Shown in pieces: positions 55,515 to 64,000 of a stretch of 64,000 nucleotides of DNA. Source of the stretch: Agrobacterium arsenijevicii (GTDB lineage: Bacteria; Pseudomonadota; Alphaproteobacteria; Rhizobiales; Rhizobiaceae); the NCBI GenBank assembly GCA_000949895.1, contig JWIT01000006.1, positions 168,447 through 232,446 of the forward strand. Direction: 5' to 3'. Positions within the stretch are counted from its first letter, which is position 1, and each line of letters starts with the position of its first letter. The position numbers and the translations under genes were made by a program. Under the pieces are notes generated by a model. It was not told the DNA's origin. It made no database searches and saw nothing but the letters and a program-made list of their open reading frames with translations.

Positions 55515-56830
55515 GAACCGATGGCGCTCCGCGGTTGCAGCTTGGCAGTCACTGTCAGCGGGTTGATATAGGGCTCCAGCGCCTTGACGGTGGCGGAAAG
55601 CGCGCCGCGCATATCCTGAATGACGCGGTTGCCGGCATCGATCATCTTGTAACGTTCATTGTCGTTGACCAGGAGATAATGCACCGCCTTGGCCAGCATC
55701 TCGACATCGCGGACGATACGCCCGCCGCCTGCGCGAATAAGCTTTTGATAGGCTTCGCGGAAATTCTGCACATGCGCGCCTGACAATACGGCGCAGCCGA
55801 GCATCGCCGGCTCCAGCGGGTTCTGTCCGCCCTCGGCCGTCAGCGACCGGCCGACAAAGGCAAGCTCGGTCAGCCGCAGGTAAAGCCCCATTTCGCCGAT
55901 GGAATCGCCAAGGAAAATATCGGTTTCCGGCGTAATCGCATCGTTGCGGCTTCGGCGTGCCACGGTCAGCCCCATGCCCTTCAGCATGGCCTCCACATCG
56001 TCGCCCCGTTCGGGGTGGCGCGGCACGATGATGGTCAATTGGCCGTTGCGCGACTTGATCGCCGCATGCACGGTAGCGGCTGCCTTCTCCTCACCGTCGA
56101 AGGTGGAGATCGCCGCCCATGTCTTGCGGGTGCCGACCTGCTTGCGATAGTGCTCCAGAAGAGCCTCATCGCAGGGTGGCGGATCGGTATCGCCCTTGAG
56201 GTTGCCGGAAATCACCACCGGCCAGGAGCCGAGATCACGGAAGCGTTCAGCATCGACGTCGGATTGCGCGACGACGAGGGCGAGCTTGGAAAACAGCGAT
56301 TCCGCAATATCGTGGCGGTTGTTCCAACGGTCGAAGGAACGGTCGGACAGGCGCGCATTGACCCTGATCTGGGGAATGTGCCGGCGCTCCAGCTCCATCA
56401 TCGTCACCGGCCAGATTTCCGATTCAGCCGTAATGGCGGCATCCGGCGCCCAATAGGCGAGGAAGCGGTTGACCGCAATCTTGATGTCCAGCGGCACATA
56501 TTGGTGGATCACATCGTCGCCAAGCCGGGTGCGTGTCAACTCGGCCGAGGTGACGGTGCCGGTGGTCAAGAGCACGTAGATGTCGCGCTTGCGAATTTCA
56601 CGGATCAGCGGAATGAGGGCAAGCGTTTCGCCGACGCTTGCGGCATGGAACCAGACGAGCGGGCCACGGGGGCGCTCAGCGCTAGCGTAACCGAAACGCT
56701 CAAGGCGGCGGCGCTTGTCTTCCTTGCCCTTTGCGGCCCGATAGGAAAGATAGGGCCGGGCAAACGGATAGGCGGCGATACCGGCAATCCTGTAACCGGA
56801 AAGAGCGAAGCGTGCGAGACGGCTGCTCAT
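55508..56830 (-). CDS. waaA: 3-deoxy-D-manno-octulosonic acid (Kdo) transferase
   Basis: 440 residues. GT30/GT-B fold: HAASVGETLALIPLIREI near residues 62-80, EIWPVTMMEL, then PRHPERGDDVEAML and EGGQNPLEPAMLGCAVLSG. An N-terminal hydrophobic segment anchors it. It transfers Kdo to lipid IVA. The gene precedes HAD and lpxK. About 216 bases with no gene lie upstream before DUF4170. Confidence 0.95.
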   Translation of the reverse strand: MSSRLARFALSGYRIAGIAAYPFARPYLSYRAAKGKEDKRRRLERFGYASAERPRGPLVWFHAASVGETLALIPLIREIRKRDIYVLLTTGTVTSAELTRTRLGDDVIHQYVPLDIKIAVNRFLAYWAPDAAITAESEIWPVTMMELERRHIPQIRVNARLSDRSFDRWNNRHDIAESLFSKLALVVAQSDVDAERFRDLGSWPVVISGNLKGDTDPPPCDEALLEHYRKQVGTRKTWAAISTFDGEEKAAATVHAAIKSRNGQLTIIVPRHPERGDDVEAMLKGMGLTVARRSRNDAITPETDIFLGDSIGEMGLYLRLTELAFVGRSLTAEGGQNPLEPAMLGCAVLSGAHVQNFREAYQKLIRAGGGRIVRDVEMLAKAVHYLLVNDNERYKMIDAGNRVIQDMRGALSATVKALEPYINPLTVTAKLQPRSAIGSW

Positions 56831-57046
56831 GACATTCTGCCCTTGATCATTCCGCGCAATGCCCTTCCCCTGTTGTTTGTTGTTATCGCCGCCTACTTCT
56901 TCTCAAATTGCGTCATTTTTTATCATCGGAGACAAAAGCGCGATCACGTTTTCTCGCAACCGAATTCCCAGCCTGCGGTTCTTCGGCAGGAATCACGGGA
57001 AAACTCGCCTTCACCCAATAGTATTACAACGCAAGGGCAAAAGGAC

Positions 57047-57286
57047 TCAAATTTTATCGTCCGGATTGAGAAGACGGTGCATATGCACGATAAAATAACG
57101 CATATGGGCGTTATCAACAGTCATCTGCGCCTTGGATCTCCACGCCGTCAACGCGGAAGCGTAGTCAGGATAGATGCCGACGATATCGAGCGCATTCAAA
57201 TCCCGGAACTGAACATCCTGAAGATTTTCCAGTTCGCCGCCGAATACCAGATGCAGCAGCTGTTTCTGTTTGCCAGATTCCGTCAT
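57047..57286 (-). CDS. DUF4170 domain-containing protein
   Basis: 79 residues of a conserved alphaproteobacterial family of unknown function: LLHLVFGGELENL, GIYPDYASALTAWRSKAQMTVDNAHMRYFIVHMHRLL. It lies between the CysQ-like gene and waaA, a placement seen in other rhizobia. Start ATG 57286. Link to lipid A synthesis is positional only. Confidence 0.87.
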   Translation of the reverse strand: MTESGKQKQLLHLVFGGELENLQDVQFRDLNALDIVGIYPDYASALTAWRSKAQMTVDNAHMRYFIVHMHRLLNPDDKI

Positions 57287-57345
57287 GTCTTTGTCTCTTT
57301 CTAAAGCTCTGAGAGCCCCTCATCTGCGGGATTTCCCGGCAAACG

Positions 57346-58152
57346 TCAACTGTCAGACAGGTGTGAAAACGCTTTCAAAAGTGCGGGAAGCGCATATTCT
57401 GCTGCAGCGCACAATGTCGGGTGGTTTACCTCACGGCGATTATACATCAGGGGTTTTCCATCAAGCCCGACCAGGCTGCCGCCCGCCCTTTCAAGGATCA
57501 GGTCGGCGGCGGCCAGATCCCACTCGTGCGAGTTCGCCTTGACCAGCGTTCCATCGATGCGGCCATCCGCCACCATCGCCAGCCGATAGGCGAGCGAAGG
57601 CACATGCGGAATGCGCTTGACGGTGCTGCGCACCTCTTCCGGCAGATGCGTAATCACGTCTTCCGGTGCTGCCAGATGAAAGACGCCGGTGTTTTCGCGC
57701 GCGGCTGAGATCGGCTTGCCGTTCTTCAGCGCCTCACCACCTTCATGTGCCGTGAATTCCTCGGCAAGCGCTGGCGCGACAAGAGCCGCGGCCACGGGCC
57801 GTCCCTCATGCACGACCGCAACGCTGACACACCACGTATCCCGCCCGCCGATGAAGGCGCGCGTTCCGTCGATGGGATCAACGACGAAGACGGTGGAGCG
57901 GGTAAGCCTTTCCGTGTCGTCATCCGTCTCTTCCGACAGCCAGCCATAGTCCGGCCGGGCGGTGCGCAGGATGGTTTCGAGAATTTCGTTTGCGGCGTAG
58001 TCGGCAGCGCTAACTGGCGAAAGGCCGCCATTCTTCCACCAGACCTCGGGGTCCTTGCGAAAGAAACCGAAAGCCGTCTCGCCCGCCTTGCGCGCGGCCT
58101 CGAGGACAAGCCTCAAATCGGAAGCCCAGCGGGCCTCTGCAATGTCGTTCAT
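57346..58152 (-). CDS. Inositol monophosphatase / CysQ-family phosphatase
   Basis: 268 residues. Li-sensitive phosphatase superfamily: metal-binding Glu in WLSEETDDD, DPIDGTRAFIGG, and WDLAAADLILERAGG. In bacteria such enzymes act on PAP (CysQ) or inositol phosphates; by DPIDGT and neighbourhood either is possible. ATG 58152 is the start, and DUF4170 follows 59 bases later. Confidence 0.87.
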   Translation of the reverse strand: MNDIAEARWASDLRLVLEAARKAGETAFGFFRKDPEVWWKNGGLSPVSAADYAANEILETILRTARPDYGWLSEETDDDTERLTRSTVFVVDPIDGTRAFIGGRDTWCVSVAVVHEGRPVAAALVAPALAEEFTAHEGGEALKNGKPISAARENTGVFHLAAPEDVITHLPEEVRSTVKRIPHVPSLAYRLAMVADGRIDGTLVKANSHEWDLAAADLILERAGGSLVGLDGKPLMYNRREVNHPTLCAAAEYALPALLKAFSHLSDS

Positions 58153-58245
58153 TTTGCCGTCTTTTCCACGCGCCTCAGGCGGCGCGCCCGTTTTTCTCTT
58201 CGCACTTGCACACAAAGCGCTGGCGAAAACAACCCGCAGGTGGCT

Positions 58246-59592
58246 TCACTTGCCCGCGATCGTCATGCCTTCGATGGCGAGTGTGGGTGCGGCAACGCCG
58301 TATTTGCGGTCGATATCGTTAGCCGGCGTCACCCGCATGAACATATCCTTCAGGTTCGACGCAATCGTGACCTCGGAAACCGCGAAGGACTTTTCGCCGT
58401 TCTCGATCCAGAAACCGCTCGCACCACAGCTATATTCACCGGTGATCATATTGGCGCCGTGGCCGATCAGCTCGGTGACGTAAAAACCGGTTCCGACATC
58501 CCGCAGCAGGTCTTCCGGCGAGATATCGCCCGGCTCCAGCGCCAGATTGGTGGAGGCCGGCGATACCGCAGTGCCACCGCGCACGCCGCGACCGTTGGTT
58601 TCAAGGCCAAGTTCACGCGCCGCCGAGGTGGAGAGGAACCAGTGTTTCAGCACCCCGTCCTCGATCATCGTCATCTTCTCGCCCCTGACACCCTCGCCAT
58701 CGAAGGGCCGCGATGAGGGGCCGCGCACGATCTGCGGATCGTCGGTCAGGTAAAGTCCCTTTTTCAGCACCTGCTCGCCCATCCTGTCACGCAGGAAGCT
58801 AGTCTTGCGGGCAACGGATGCACCGTTGATAGCGCCGGCAATGGCGCCAACGAAACCGCGGGCAATGCGGGGATCGAAAACCACAGTGATGTTGCTGCCG
58901 GTATCGACCTGGCGCGGACCGACCCGTCGCACGACTTTTTCACCGGCGCGGCGACCGATTTCTTCGGCGGCGTCGAGATCGGCGTAATAAAGGCGGCTGT
59001 CGAAATCGTAGTCGCGCTCCATCTTCGTGCCTTCGCCGGCGATGACGCTGACGGAGCGGCTGAAGCGGCTGCCCATATAGCTGCCGGAAAAACCGTGCGA
59101 GGTGGCAAGGACAAGGCCGCCCATGCCGCTCGATGCGCCGGCACCGGAGGAATTGCTGACGCCCTTGACGCCGAGTGCGGCCTCTTCCGAAGCAAGTGCC
59201 GCTTCACGCAGCTGATCGGCCGAGACCTCGGTCGCATCGAAAAGCTCAAGATCGTCGTAGGAGGTTGCGAGACGTTCCCTGTCGGCCAGGCAGGCAAAGG
59301 GGTCTTCCGGCGAGACCTTCGCCATGGCCACCGCCCGTTCCGCCAGCGTCTTCAGGTCGAAGCCGGGATTGGCCGAAACGCTTGCCACCCGCCGCCCGAC
59401 GAAAACGCGCAGGGAAAAATCATCGCTTTCGGAGGATTCGGTGCTTTCCACCTTGCCAAGCCGCACGCCGACCGATTGCGAGCGGGAGCGCACGACAACG
59501 GCATCCGCCTCATCCGCGCCTGCGGCACGGGCGAGATCGACAAGTTCGCTGGCGCGATCGAGAAGTTTGGAAGAATCTATTTCTGAGGACAT
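58246..59592 (-). CDS. pmbA: PmbA/TldE-type metalloprotease subunit
   Basis: 448 residues. The TldD/PmbA family partner: VRLGKVESTESSESDDFSLRVFVGRRVASVSAN early, HGFSGSYMGSRFSRSVSVIAGEG, and FDPRIARGFVGAIAGAINGASV. There is no HExxH-type motif seen in TldD, so it is the TldE-like subunit. TldD/E trims peptides such as microcin precursors and CcdA; no TldD is in the window. ATG 59592 has AAAGGCC upstream. Confidence 0.92.
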   Translation of the reverse strand: MSSEIDSSKLLDRASELVDLARAAGADEADAVVVRSRSQSVGVRLGKVESTESSESDDFSLRVFVGRRVASVSANPGFDLKTLAERAVAMAKVSPEDPFACLADRERLATSYDDLELFDATEVSADQLREAALASEEAALGVKGVSNSSGAGASSGMGGLVLATSHGFSGSYMGSRFSRSVSVIAGEGTKMERDYDFDSRLYYADLDAAEEIGRRAGEKVVRRVGPRQVDTGSNITVVFDPRIARGFVGAIAGAINGASVARKTSFLRDRMGEQVLKKGLYLTDDPQIVRGPSSRPFDGEGVRGEKMTMIEDGVLKHWFLSTSAARELGLETNGRGVRGGTAVSPASTNLALEPGDISPEDLLRDVGTGFYVTELIGHGANMITGEYSCGASGFWIENGEKSFAVSEVTIASNLKDMFMRVTPANDIDRKYGVAAPTLAIEGMTIAGK

Positions 59593-59708
59593 GAGTTGGC
59601 CTTTCATTCCTGTTCCATTTATTGTGCCATCAACCCCGCATCAAGGGCGAAACGCCGCTTTCTCCATCGGCAAGGCTTTGTCGCCACCATATTCGAAAGT
59701 CAGCCAGC

Positions 59709-61538
59709 ATGACCGAGCACGACGCTCTCTTTTCCGAACCATTGCTGCTTCTGGCGGGCGCGGTCATCGCGGCGTCGATTTTCCGCAAACTCGGTCTCGG
59801 CACCGTGCTCGGTTATCTGGTGGCGGGCATCATCATCGGGCCGTTCCTGCATCTCGTTACGGATGCCAAGGACATCTTCAACGTCTCGGAACTGGGCGTG
59901 GTTTTCCTGCTCTTCATCATCGGCCTCGAACTCAAGCCGTCACGCATCTGGCAGATGCGGCGGGATATTTTAGGCCTCGGGCTGGCGCAGGTGCTGGTGA
60001 CGGGCAGCGTGCTGGCGGCGATAGCCTGGTGGGCGGGATTGATCGACGCGCGCGGCAGCCTCGTTGCAGGTTTCGGCCTTGCGCTCTCCTCCACCGCCTT
60101 TGCGCTGCAAATCCTTGAAGACGATGGCGACATGAACACGCGGCATGGTAACCGCTCCTTCTCAATCCTGCTGTTTCAGGATCTCGCCATCGTACCGCTT
60201 CTTGCCCTTGTCACCATTCTTTCCAACCGCCCGGACGTGCCGACGGATTCGATGGCCTACGATCTCGTCGCCTCCGTCATCGCCGTGGCGGGCATGGTGC
60301 TGGCCGGACGTTACCTGCTGACACCGATGTTCCAGATCATCGCCCGCACGGGTGCGCGGGAGGTAATGATCGCCGCCGCACTCTTCGTCGTCATCGGCGC
60401 TGCCGCCATCATGGAAGCTGTCGGGCTTTCGATGGGCATGGGCGCGCTTCTGGCCGGGTTGATGCTGTCGGAATCCTCCTATCGGCATGAGCTGGAGGCC
60501 GATATCGAGCCGTTTCGCGGACTGTTTCTGGCGCTGTTCTTCATGGCCGTCGGCATGTCGCTGCACATCAACATCGTCTACGAGCACATTGTTCTCATCC
60601 TGATCGCCGTGCCGGCGATGATGGCGGTGAAGGCGGCCGTGATCTATGGCCTGTGCCGCGTCGCCGGTTCGTCCCGTTATGCATCGAGCCGCATCGCGCT
60701 GCTTCTGGCGCAGGGCGGCGAATTCGGCTTCGTACTGTTCACCACCGCCGCCGCCTCCCGCCTGTTTCCGCAGGCGACCGCGTCCATCCTCGTTGCCGTT
60801 GTGACGCTTTCCATGGCGCTAACGCCGCTGCTGGCCGTAGTTTCGCGCCGGCTGACGGCGGAGGATGCCGACGAGGACACTCTGGAAGAGGATTTCGACG
60901 GCGCCGGAGCCGACGTGCTGATGATCGGCTTTTCACGCTTCGGCCAGATCGCCTCGCAGATACTTTTAGCGGGCGGACGCGATGTGACTGTCATCGACAG
61001 TTCAGCCGACCGCGTACGTCAGGCCTCCCGTTTCGGTTTCCGCATCTTCTTCGGCGATGGCACCCGCAAGGATGTGCTGATTGCGGCCGGCATAGAGCGC
61101 GCCGATCTGGTGGCGGTCTGCACCCATAAGAAGGAAGTCACCGACCGTATCATCGACATGATCCAGTCGGAATTTCCGAGCGTGCGCATCTATGCCCGCT
61201 CCTATGATCGCGTGCATTCCCTTGACCTCAGAAAAAAGGGAGTGGAATACGAAATCCGCGAGACGCTGGAATCCGGCCTGCTGTTCGGCAGACGCATTCT
61301 GGAGGGGCTGGATATGGAAAGCGAAAGGGCGCTCGCCATCTCCGACGACATACGCGAGCGCGACGAACAGAGGCTGGAGCTTCAGGCCGTGGAAGGGCTC
61401 GCCGCCGGAAGGCAGATGCTGCACAACAAGCCCGTGCGCGAGGTGAAGCCCGAGCCGCTGATGAAGCCGAAGAACAAGGCGGAAAAGCGCGAGGAGGAAG
61501 AGGACACTGAGGACAGCGAGACCGAAGTTTCGCTATGA
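59709..61538 (+). CDS. Kef/CPA2-type cation:proton antiporter
   Basis: 609 residues. About twelve TM helices (residues 8-400), opening LLLAGAVIAASIFRKLGLGTVLGYLVAGIIIGP, with GLALSSTAFALQ and FQDLAIVPLLAL. A C-terminal RCK/KTN domain, MIGFSRFGQIASQILLAG, binds nucleotide. A Glu/Lys-rich tail ends it. It probably exports K+ or Na+ in exchange for protons, perhaps under glutathione-electrophile control as in KefB/KefC. Start ATG 59709; a longer frame from 59622 overlaps the pmbA promoter region. Confidence 0.9.
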   Translation: MTEHDALFSEPLLLLAGAVIAASIFRKLGLGTVLGYLVAGIIIGPFLHLVTDAKDIFNVSELGVVFLLFIIGLELKPSRIWQMRRDILGLGLAQVLVTGSVLAAIAWWAGLIDARGSLVAGFGLALSSTAFALQILEDDGDMNTRHGNRSFSILLFQDLAIVPLLALVTILSNRPDVPTDSMAYDLVASVIAVAGMVLAGRYLLTPMFQIIARTGAREVMIAAALFVVIGAAAIMEAVGLSMGMGALLAGLMLSESSYRHELEADIEPFRGLFLALFFMAVGMSLHINIVYEHIVLILIAVPAMMAVKAAVIYGLCRVAGSSRYASSRIALLLAQGGEFGFVLFTTAAASRLFPQATASILVAVVTLSMALTPLLAVVSRRLTAEDADEDTLEEDFDGAGADVLMIGFSRFGQIASQILLAGGRDVTVIDSSADRVRQASRFGFRIFFGDGTRKDVLIAAGIERADLVAVCTHKKEVTDRIIDMIQSEFPSVRIYARSYDRVHSLDLRKKGVEYEIRETLESGLLFGRRILEGLDMESERALAISDDIRERDEQRLELQAVEGLAAGRQMLHNKPVREVKPEPLMKPKNKAEKREEEEDTEDSETEVSL

Positions 61539-61574
61539 GATGCGTTAACGGTACTGGCTGGGAGCGCACCGCTT

Positions 61575-61600
61575 GTTTCTTTTCCCCGACGGGGAGAAAC
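61575..61600. terminator. Hairpin between the convergent antiporter and patatin genes
   Basis: Arms GTTTCTtttCCCC (61575-61587) and GGGGAGAAAC (61591-61600). It lies between the two stops at 61538 and 61630, suiting termination of both. Confidence 0.5.
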
Positions 61601-61629
61601 GAGCCGCAACGTCGGTTTAGCTCGTCCCG

Positions 61630-62556
61630 TCAGGCCTCGACGCCCTGCCCGCGATGAAAAAGCTCCACCTGCATTTCGATCTGTCGTTTCAGATCGTCCT
61701 TGATGCTGGCGGAGGCGTTCAGCACTTCTTCCGATTTGAGGAAATCCAGCACGCCGAAACGATGCACCGGCGGGCGCAGGAAGATATGCGGCGGGCGTAA
61801 CCTGAGTTTCAGGGCGATTGCCGCCTGCATCATCAGCTGGCTGGCGCCGAACAGGCTGTCCAGCCGGTTCGGCATGGTGGTGCCGTCGCCTTCGGGACCG
61901 CCGACCACATCGACGCCGACGATGATATCGGCCCGATCCATCAAGTGCTCATAGGGCACGGGATTAAAAATGCCGCCATCGATCATGATGCGGCCGTTGA
62001 CGCGCACCGGCATGAACAGCGCCGGAATGGCCGCCGAGGCCGCCAGCGCCTGAATGACCTCGCCGGTTTCCACCACCACTTCGGTCTGCGCGTAATAATC
62101 CGTCATCACCACCTTCAGCGGAATGGTGAAATCCGAGAAATCCTTTGGCAGGACCTGCGGCATCAGGGCGTGCAGAATGAGTTCGAGATTGAACTGGCCG
62201 AAACGAAAACCGTCGACCGCGTGGCGCATCGATGCCGGGCCAAGGCTCCAGAGCCGGTTTGCGACCGAACCCTTCCGCCCCATGAGTTCGAGCGTGTATT
62301 CGCGGATTTCCCGGCCGGACATGCCGGCCGCCATGCCTGCTGCTATGATGGAACCGATGGAGGAGCCGGAGAGCGCCACCGGGCGGATGCCGAGTTCGTC
62401 GAAAGCCTCGATGATGTTGATATGGCAGATGCCGCGTGCGCCGCCGCCGCCGAGCGCCAGTCCGAAAGTCGGCTCATGACCGCCCTCCCGGTTGGCTTCA
62501 AGAACCTCTTCCCCGGCGCGGACCATCGTGACGCTCTCGTTTACAGCCTGCTCCAT
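61630..62556 (-). CDS. Patatin-like phospholipase family protein (RssA-like)
   Basis: 308 residues. Oxyanion loop LGGGGARG near residue 36, nucleophile Ser in LSGSSIGSI (G-S-S-I-G) and Asp in MIDGGIFNPVP. These form the patatin Ser-Asp dyad. Probably a lipid acyl hydrolase; bacterial RssA-type members are poorly characterised. ATG 62556 is the likely start. It sits between the antiporter and rsmD. Confidence 0.87.
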   Translation of the reverse strand: MEQAVNESVTMVRAGEEVLEANREGGHEPTFGLALGGGGARGICHINIIEAFDELGIRPVALSGSSIGSIIAAGMAAGMSGREIREYTLELMGRKGSVANRLWSLGPASMRHAVDGFRFGQFNLELILHALMPQVLPKDFSDFTIPLKVVMTDYYAQTEVVVETGEVIQALAASAAIPALFMPVRVNGRIMIDGGIFNPVPYEHLMDRADIIVGVDVVGGPEGDGTTMPNRLDSLFGASQLMMQAAIALKLRLRPPHIFLRPPVHRFGVLDFLKSEEVLNASASIKDDLKRQIEMQVELFHRGQGVEA

Positions 62557-62643
62557 GCCCAAATACCCAAAACTCTTTCCACGGCAAAGGCTCTGCCTAT
62601 TGCGCAAACAAGACAAGACCGTGGCCTGACGGGCAAGTGCCCG

Positions 62644-63201
62644 TCAGGGTTCGTAGCGGTAAAAATGCATTTTCGTATCGCCGAAGATACGGCTTTCGAG
62701 CGGTTTGAACACCGGCTCGACACTGACCACGACATCGCCGCGCTCTTCCAGAATGGCGAGTGCGCCGGGTGCCAGCCAGCCACCGCCGTGGGCAGCAGCG
62801 AAAGCCTTCTCCCCGTGGCCCTGGCCATAGGGCGGATCGGCAAACAGAAGATCGAAAGGCTCGATATTGTTGACGCCGCCAAGCTTGGTCGCGTCACGCC
62901 GCAGGATGCGGGCACGCCCGTGCAGCCCCAGCGCATCGATATTTTCCCACAACAGCCCCCTGCCCTCGACGCCGTTTTCGACGAAGAGCGCCACACGGCA
63001 ACCGCGCGACAGGGCTTCGAGCCCGACCGCGCCCGTTCCGGCGAAAACATCGAGAACGCGCGTACCGTCAAGACTTTCCGGATAGGCGTGGCTCAGAATG
63101 TTGAAGAGGCTTTCCCGTGTCCTGTCGATTGTCGGACGAATGGAATTTGTTTTCGGCGCGGCCAGATTTCGGCCGCGGAACTCACCGCCTACGATCCGCA
63201 T
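62644..63201 (-). CDS. rsmD: 16S rRNA (guanine966-N2)-methyltransferase
   Basis: 185 residues. N-terminus MRIVGGEFRGRNLAAPKTNSIRPTIDRTRESLFNIL is the family signature. SAM loop VLDVFAGTGAVGLEALSRG and the target motif DPPYG (LLFADPPYGQG). Methylates G966 of 16S rRNA on the 30S particle. Its first 20 bases overlap the end of the RluB-type gene, so both RNA-modifying enzymes are translated together. Confidence 0.94.
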   Translation of the reverse strand: MRIVGGEFRGRNLAAPKTNSIRPTIDRTRESLFNILSHAYPESLDGTRVLDVFAGTGAVGLEALSRGCRVALFVENGVEGRGLLWENIDALGLHGRARILRRDATKLGGVNNIEPFDLLFADPPYGQGHGEKAFAAAHGGGWLAPGALAILEERGDVVVSVEPVFKPLESRIFGDTKMHFYRYEP

Positions 63202-64000
63202 TACGTGTCATTCCCCTGCCACCAGAAGGTTTGCCACCCGGGCCTTTGCCGCCCGGCTTGCCGCCACCGGGGCCGCCACTGCCGCCGCCGGGACCTTTAC
63301 CCTTGCCCGAAAAACCCGAACGTTCGCCACGTTCGCCCGATTTGCCAAAAGAAGGCTTGCCCGATGCGGGCCTGCCGCCCGGTTTTCCACCCGGCTTTGC
63401 GCCCCTCGGCTTGTCTCCGAAAGGCCGGTCGCCGCGAGGACGATCGCCGTCTTCACGGGGCTTGTCGCGGAACGGACGGTCACCGAAAGGTTTCTCGCCA
63501 CGCGCGGTGCGATCTCCGAAGCTCTTCTCGCCGCGTGGGCGGTCGCTGCGGGGGCGATCGCCCTCTTCACGCGGCTTGTCGCGGAACGGACGGTCACCAA
63601 AAGGTTTTCCGCCGCGTGCGGTGCGATCTCCGAAGCTTTTCTCGCCGCGGGGACGGTCGCCACGCGGGCGATCACCCGCTTCGCGCGGCTTGTCACGGAA
63701 CGGGCGGTCACCAAAGGATTTCTCGCCACGACCGGCGCGATCTCCAAAGCTCTTTTCACCACGCGGACGGTCGCCGCGTCCGCGACCACCTTCCTCTTCG
63801 CGGGGGGAATCCGAACGGATCCACTCGCCCTCGGCATCGGCATGCCTGACGACATTGCGGCGCGCTTCCGCCTGGGCGGATGGCTTCTTGAACAGGCTTT
63901 CGGCTTCCGCGCGGGCGGAAGACTTGCGCTCCTTGCCATCACGAGTGGGCTTTGCGCCGGGCGCCATCCAGACATTGGCCGTGCGGCTGGTGCCGATGGG
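63182..64000 (-). CDS. C-terminal part of RluB-type pseudouridine synthase with repeat tail (5' end beyond window)
   Basis: The frame is open from 64000 to the stop at 63182, about 272 residues visible. The beginning (PIGTSRTANVWMAPGAKPTRDGKE) looks like the last part of a large-subunit pseudouridine synthase of the RluB/RsuA type. A tail of about 230 residues is Arg/Gly/Asp/Pro/Lys-rich with imperfect repeats of about 38 residues (EKSFGDR, KPFGDRPFRDKPRE) and ends in Gly/Pro-rich stretches. It is probably disordered and RNA-binding. The catalytic Asp domain lies outside the window. Identity rests on this C-terminus and the rsmD neighbour. Confidence 0.7.
   Translation of the reverse strand, partial: PIGTSRTANVWMAPGAKPTRDGKERKSSARAEAESLFKKPSAQAEARRNVVRHADAEGEWIRSDSPREEEGGRGRGDRPRGEKSFGDRAGRGEKSFGDRPFRDKPREAGDRPRGDRPRGEKSFGDRTARGGKPFGDRPFRDKPREEGDRPRSDRPRGEKSFGDRTARGEKPFGDRPFRDKPREDGDRPRGDRPFGDKPRGAKPGGKPGGRPASGKPSFGKSGERGERSGFSGKGKGPGGGSGGPGGGKPGGKGPGGKPSGGRGMTRNADRRR

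Noticed and set aside
63421..63790. Regular DNA repeats resembling a CRISPR array
   Set aside because: Units of about 114 bases are in-frame coding repeats of the disordered tail; there are no 25-40 base repeats separated by unique spacers.
61945..63849. A long open frame on the + strand
   Set aside because: It runs opposite the patatin-like, rsmD and pseudouridine synthase genes, which have clear motifs. The frame has no recognisable domains and exists because of GC-rich codon structure.

Overview
The window is a 64 kb piece of a Rhizobiaceae chromosome, most likely Agrobacterium or a close relative. The basis is gene content and order recognised by eye, not a database search. Supporting signs are a split b/b' F0 ATP synthase cluster, BA14K-family secreted proteins, DUF2093 and DUF4170 genes beside lpxK and waaA, a GbcAB-like Rieske demethylase, a BioMNY biotin importer, short palindromic intergenic repeats of rhizobial type, and GC-rich coding sequence throughout. 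It is dense, mostly housekeeping chromosome. No rRNA, tRNA, CRISPR array, transposase or prophage was seen.

Layout. 1-1.2 kb: the 5' part of a YcaQ/AlkX-type DNA glycosylase gene. 1.3-3.1 kb: bioM-bioN-bioY. 3.2-7.4 kb: HDAC-like deacetylase, xseB, pirin and dxs. 7.4-13.2 kb: a regulatory and transport block with an NTF2-like protein, XRE regulator, ABM monooxygenase, nucleoside-recognition transporter, Lrp regulator, ACT protein and a CHASE3 chemoreceptor. 13.5-15.8 kb: tlyA, an RlmD/RumA-like RNA methyltransferase and a small secreted protein. 15.9-18.5 kb: crotonase and DmdC-like acyl-CoA dehydrogenase under a possible LiuR-type operator. 18.7-23.5 kb: ZntB-like transporter, two tandem BA14K proteins, and gbcB/gbcA. 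23.8-30.0 kb: a conserved unknown, Sua5, a D-2-hydroxyglutarate dehydrogenase-like flavoprotein, a short glycosyltransferase, a PA0069-family radical SAM protein and rnhB. 30.2-32.2 kb: a small accessory block (GNAT, rifampin ADP-ribosyltransferase Arr, BAAT-type hydrolase).

32.4-35.1 kb: atpI-B-E-b'-b. 35.3-41.0 kb: SleB-like hydrolase, kup, corA and mrp. 41.1-43.2 kb: a cytoplasmic NrtA-like protein and a LuxR-type regulator. 43.4-47.6 kb: an IclR regulator divergent from an SDR, dgoK, dgoA and an SMP-30 lactonase, which fits a De Ley-Doudoroff galactose/galactonate route. 47.7-50.8 kb: a GGDEF-EAL protein and a PAS-PAS-REC protein. 51.2-59.6 kb: mutL, DUF2093, lpxK, HAD phosphatase, waaA, DUF4170, a CysQ/inositol-phosphatase-type enzyme and pmbA/tldE. 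59.7-64 kb: a Kef-type antiporter, a patatin-like protein, rsmD and the repeat-rich C-terminus of an RluB-type pseudouridine synthase.

I did not find a clearly new multi-gene system. The best leads are: a response-regulator-like protein with no kinase or output domain beside a GGDEF-EAL protein whose GGDEF is degenerate; an orphan NrtA-like protein with no signal peptide or transporter partners; an Mrp ATPase lacking its CxxC; a hairpin-rich 300-bp gap upstream of rnhB; a candidate LiuR-type operator; a TTAA-N7-TTAA CtrA-type box before mutL; a 113-bp MITE-like palindrome; and two related short palindromic repeats, one inside the galactonate operon.
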